Origin: Rotaria sp. Silwood1 | Taxonomy: Eukaryota > Rotifera > Eurotatoria > Philodinida > Philodinidae | NCBI GenBank assembly: GCA_905250075.1 | Contig: CAJNOP010000040.1 | Location: forward strand, 395,498-459,497 | DNA: 64,000 bases | Direction: 5' to 3' | Shown here: positions 63,609 through 64,000 of the stretch, piece by piece | Position numbering within the stretch: position 1 is the stretch's first letter | Layout: each line of letters opens with the position of its first letter | The notes under the pieces: model-generated | Seen by the model: only the letters and a program-made list of their open reading frames with translations | Told to the model about the DNA's origin: nothing | Database searches by the model: none | Made by a program: the position numbers and the translations under genes

Positions 63609-64000
63609 CTACATTTCGTCATCATCATCATCTGCTTCTTCCAATGATGCCTAAAAATAAATAATCATAAATTTTTCTTATCAATTCCATATATTAATTA
63701 CCTTAGCAAATTTTTCAGCATCTTCAAAAATATTTGCTGGTACTCTTTCATGTTTGCCATCATTAACTAAATATTTCAATTAAAATATAATTATTAATAA
63801 TCATTGTTTCTTTTTTTTTTTTTTATTTGACTCTACTTACGTTGTCCTACCCAACTTAATTCTAATTCAAACATTCGATCTTTCACTTCATCATGTACTT
63901 GATAAATACTAGAAAAAATTCCAAATAATTTATATCAATTAATGAAAAAATATTTTATATTTACATTTTAGCTGCTTCTTTAACAGCATCTTCCAATTTC
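63609..64000 (-). CDS. Proteasome subunit alpha type-3, C-terminal part
   Basis: The last four exons are visible, in transcript order: >64000-63965, 63908-63841, 63766-63702 and 63650-63609, all phase-matched; the 5' part lies outside the window. The encoded end reads EDAVKEAAK, IIYQVHDEVKDRMFELELSW, NDGKHERVP and a terminal acidic EADDDDDEM. The order and residues match PSMA3 (alpha7), whose C-terminus also is an acidic tail. It forms part of the outer alpha ring of the 20S proteasome. Introns are about 50-75 bp, as elsewhere in the window. Confidence 0.92.

Noticed and set aside
1-64000. tRNA, rRNA, CRISPR arrays or viral genes
   Set aside because: Looked for T-loop-like GGTTCGAAT contexts, rRNA-like GC-rich blocks and regularly spaced repeats by eye; none was convincing.

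Overview
This 64 kb window is nuclear DNA from a small-genome animal, most likely a rotifer and possibly a bdelloid. It is very AT-rich, codons end mostly in A or T, and introns are GT-AG and usually about 45-75 bp. Several genes are animal-type (FMR1/FXR family, PIM-like kinase, WDR54, HSD17B8). Many start codons sit a few bases after a pyrimidine-rich AG acceptor with no visible upstream exon, as expected if mRNAs receive a spliced leader, which is known in rotifers. The phylum is an inference; no rRNA or mitochondrial marker is present.

Layout. 1-2.5 kb: no gene, but a small hAT-type MITE. 2.6-6.8 kb (+): WDR36/UTP21 (18S rRNA processing), then HSD17B8 (fatty-acid/ketoacyl reductase) 139 bp downstream. 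11.1-14.9 kb (+): a complete 13-exon P3A plasma-membrane proton ATPase, a pump of plants, fungi and protists, convergent with an unrecognised coiled-coil gene (15.1-15.7 kb, -). 18.5-23.3 kb (+): a PIM-like Ser/Thr kinase with a phase-matched first exon 2.1 kb upstream. 24.2 kb (+): a small hydrophilic protein. 26.7 kb (+): a single-pass membrane protein with a PPxY motif. 33.3-37.1 kb (+): an FMR1/FXR gene with 16 coding exons. 39.8-40.2 kb (+): the 3' part of a possible small membrane-protein gene. 43.3-47.3 kb (-): RPS18 followed by SNRNP70 (U1-70K). 48.7-51.0 kb (+): WDR54. 53.9-55.9 kb (-): a short diacylglycerol kinase without C1 domains. 63.6-64.0 kb (-): the 3' end of proteasome subunit PSMA3.

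Most identified genes are housekeeping RNA and protein machinery (rRNA processing, ribosome, splicing, translation control, proteasome). Two tightly spaced same-strand pairs (WDR36-HSD17B8 and RPS18-SNRNP70) look operon-like, because the downstream gene has an acceptor 2 nt before its ATG.

Long gene-poor stretches hold short non-autonomous transposons. Four hAT-type MITEs keep perfect 8-bp target duplications. One lies inside an older TTAA-flanked element, itself in an SNRNP70 intron. There is also a piggyBac-like TTAA element, a diverged interspersed repeat seen in three places, and a tandem duplication. No tRNA, rRNA or CRISPR array was seen. The strongest candidates for something unusual are the P3A proton pump in an animal-like locus, the trans-splicing/operon architecture, the C1-less DAG kinase and the nested transposons.
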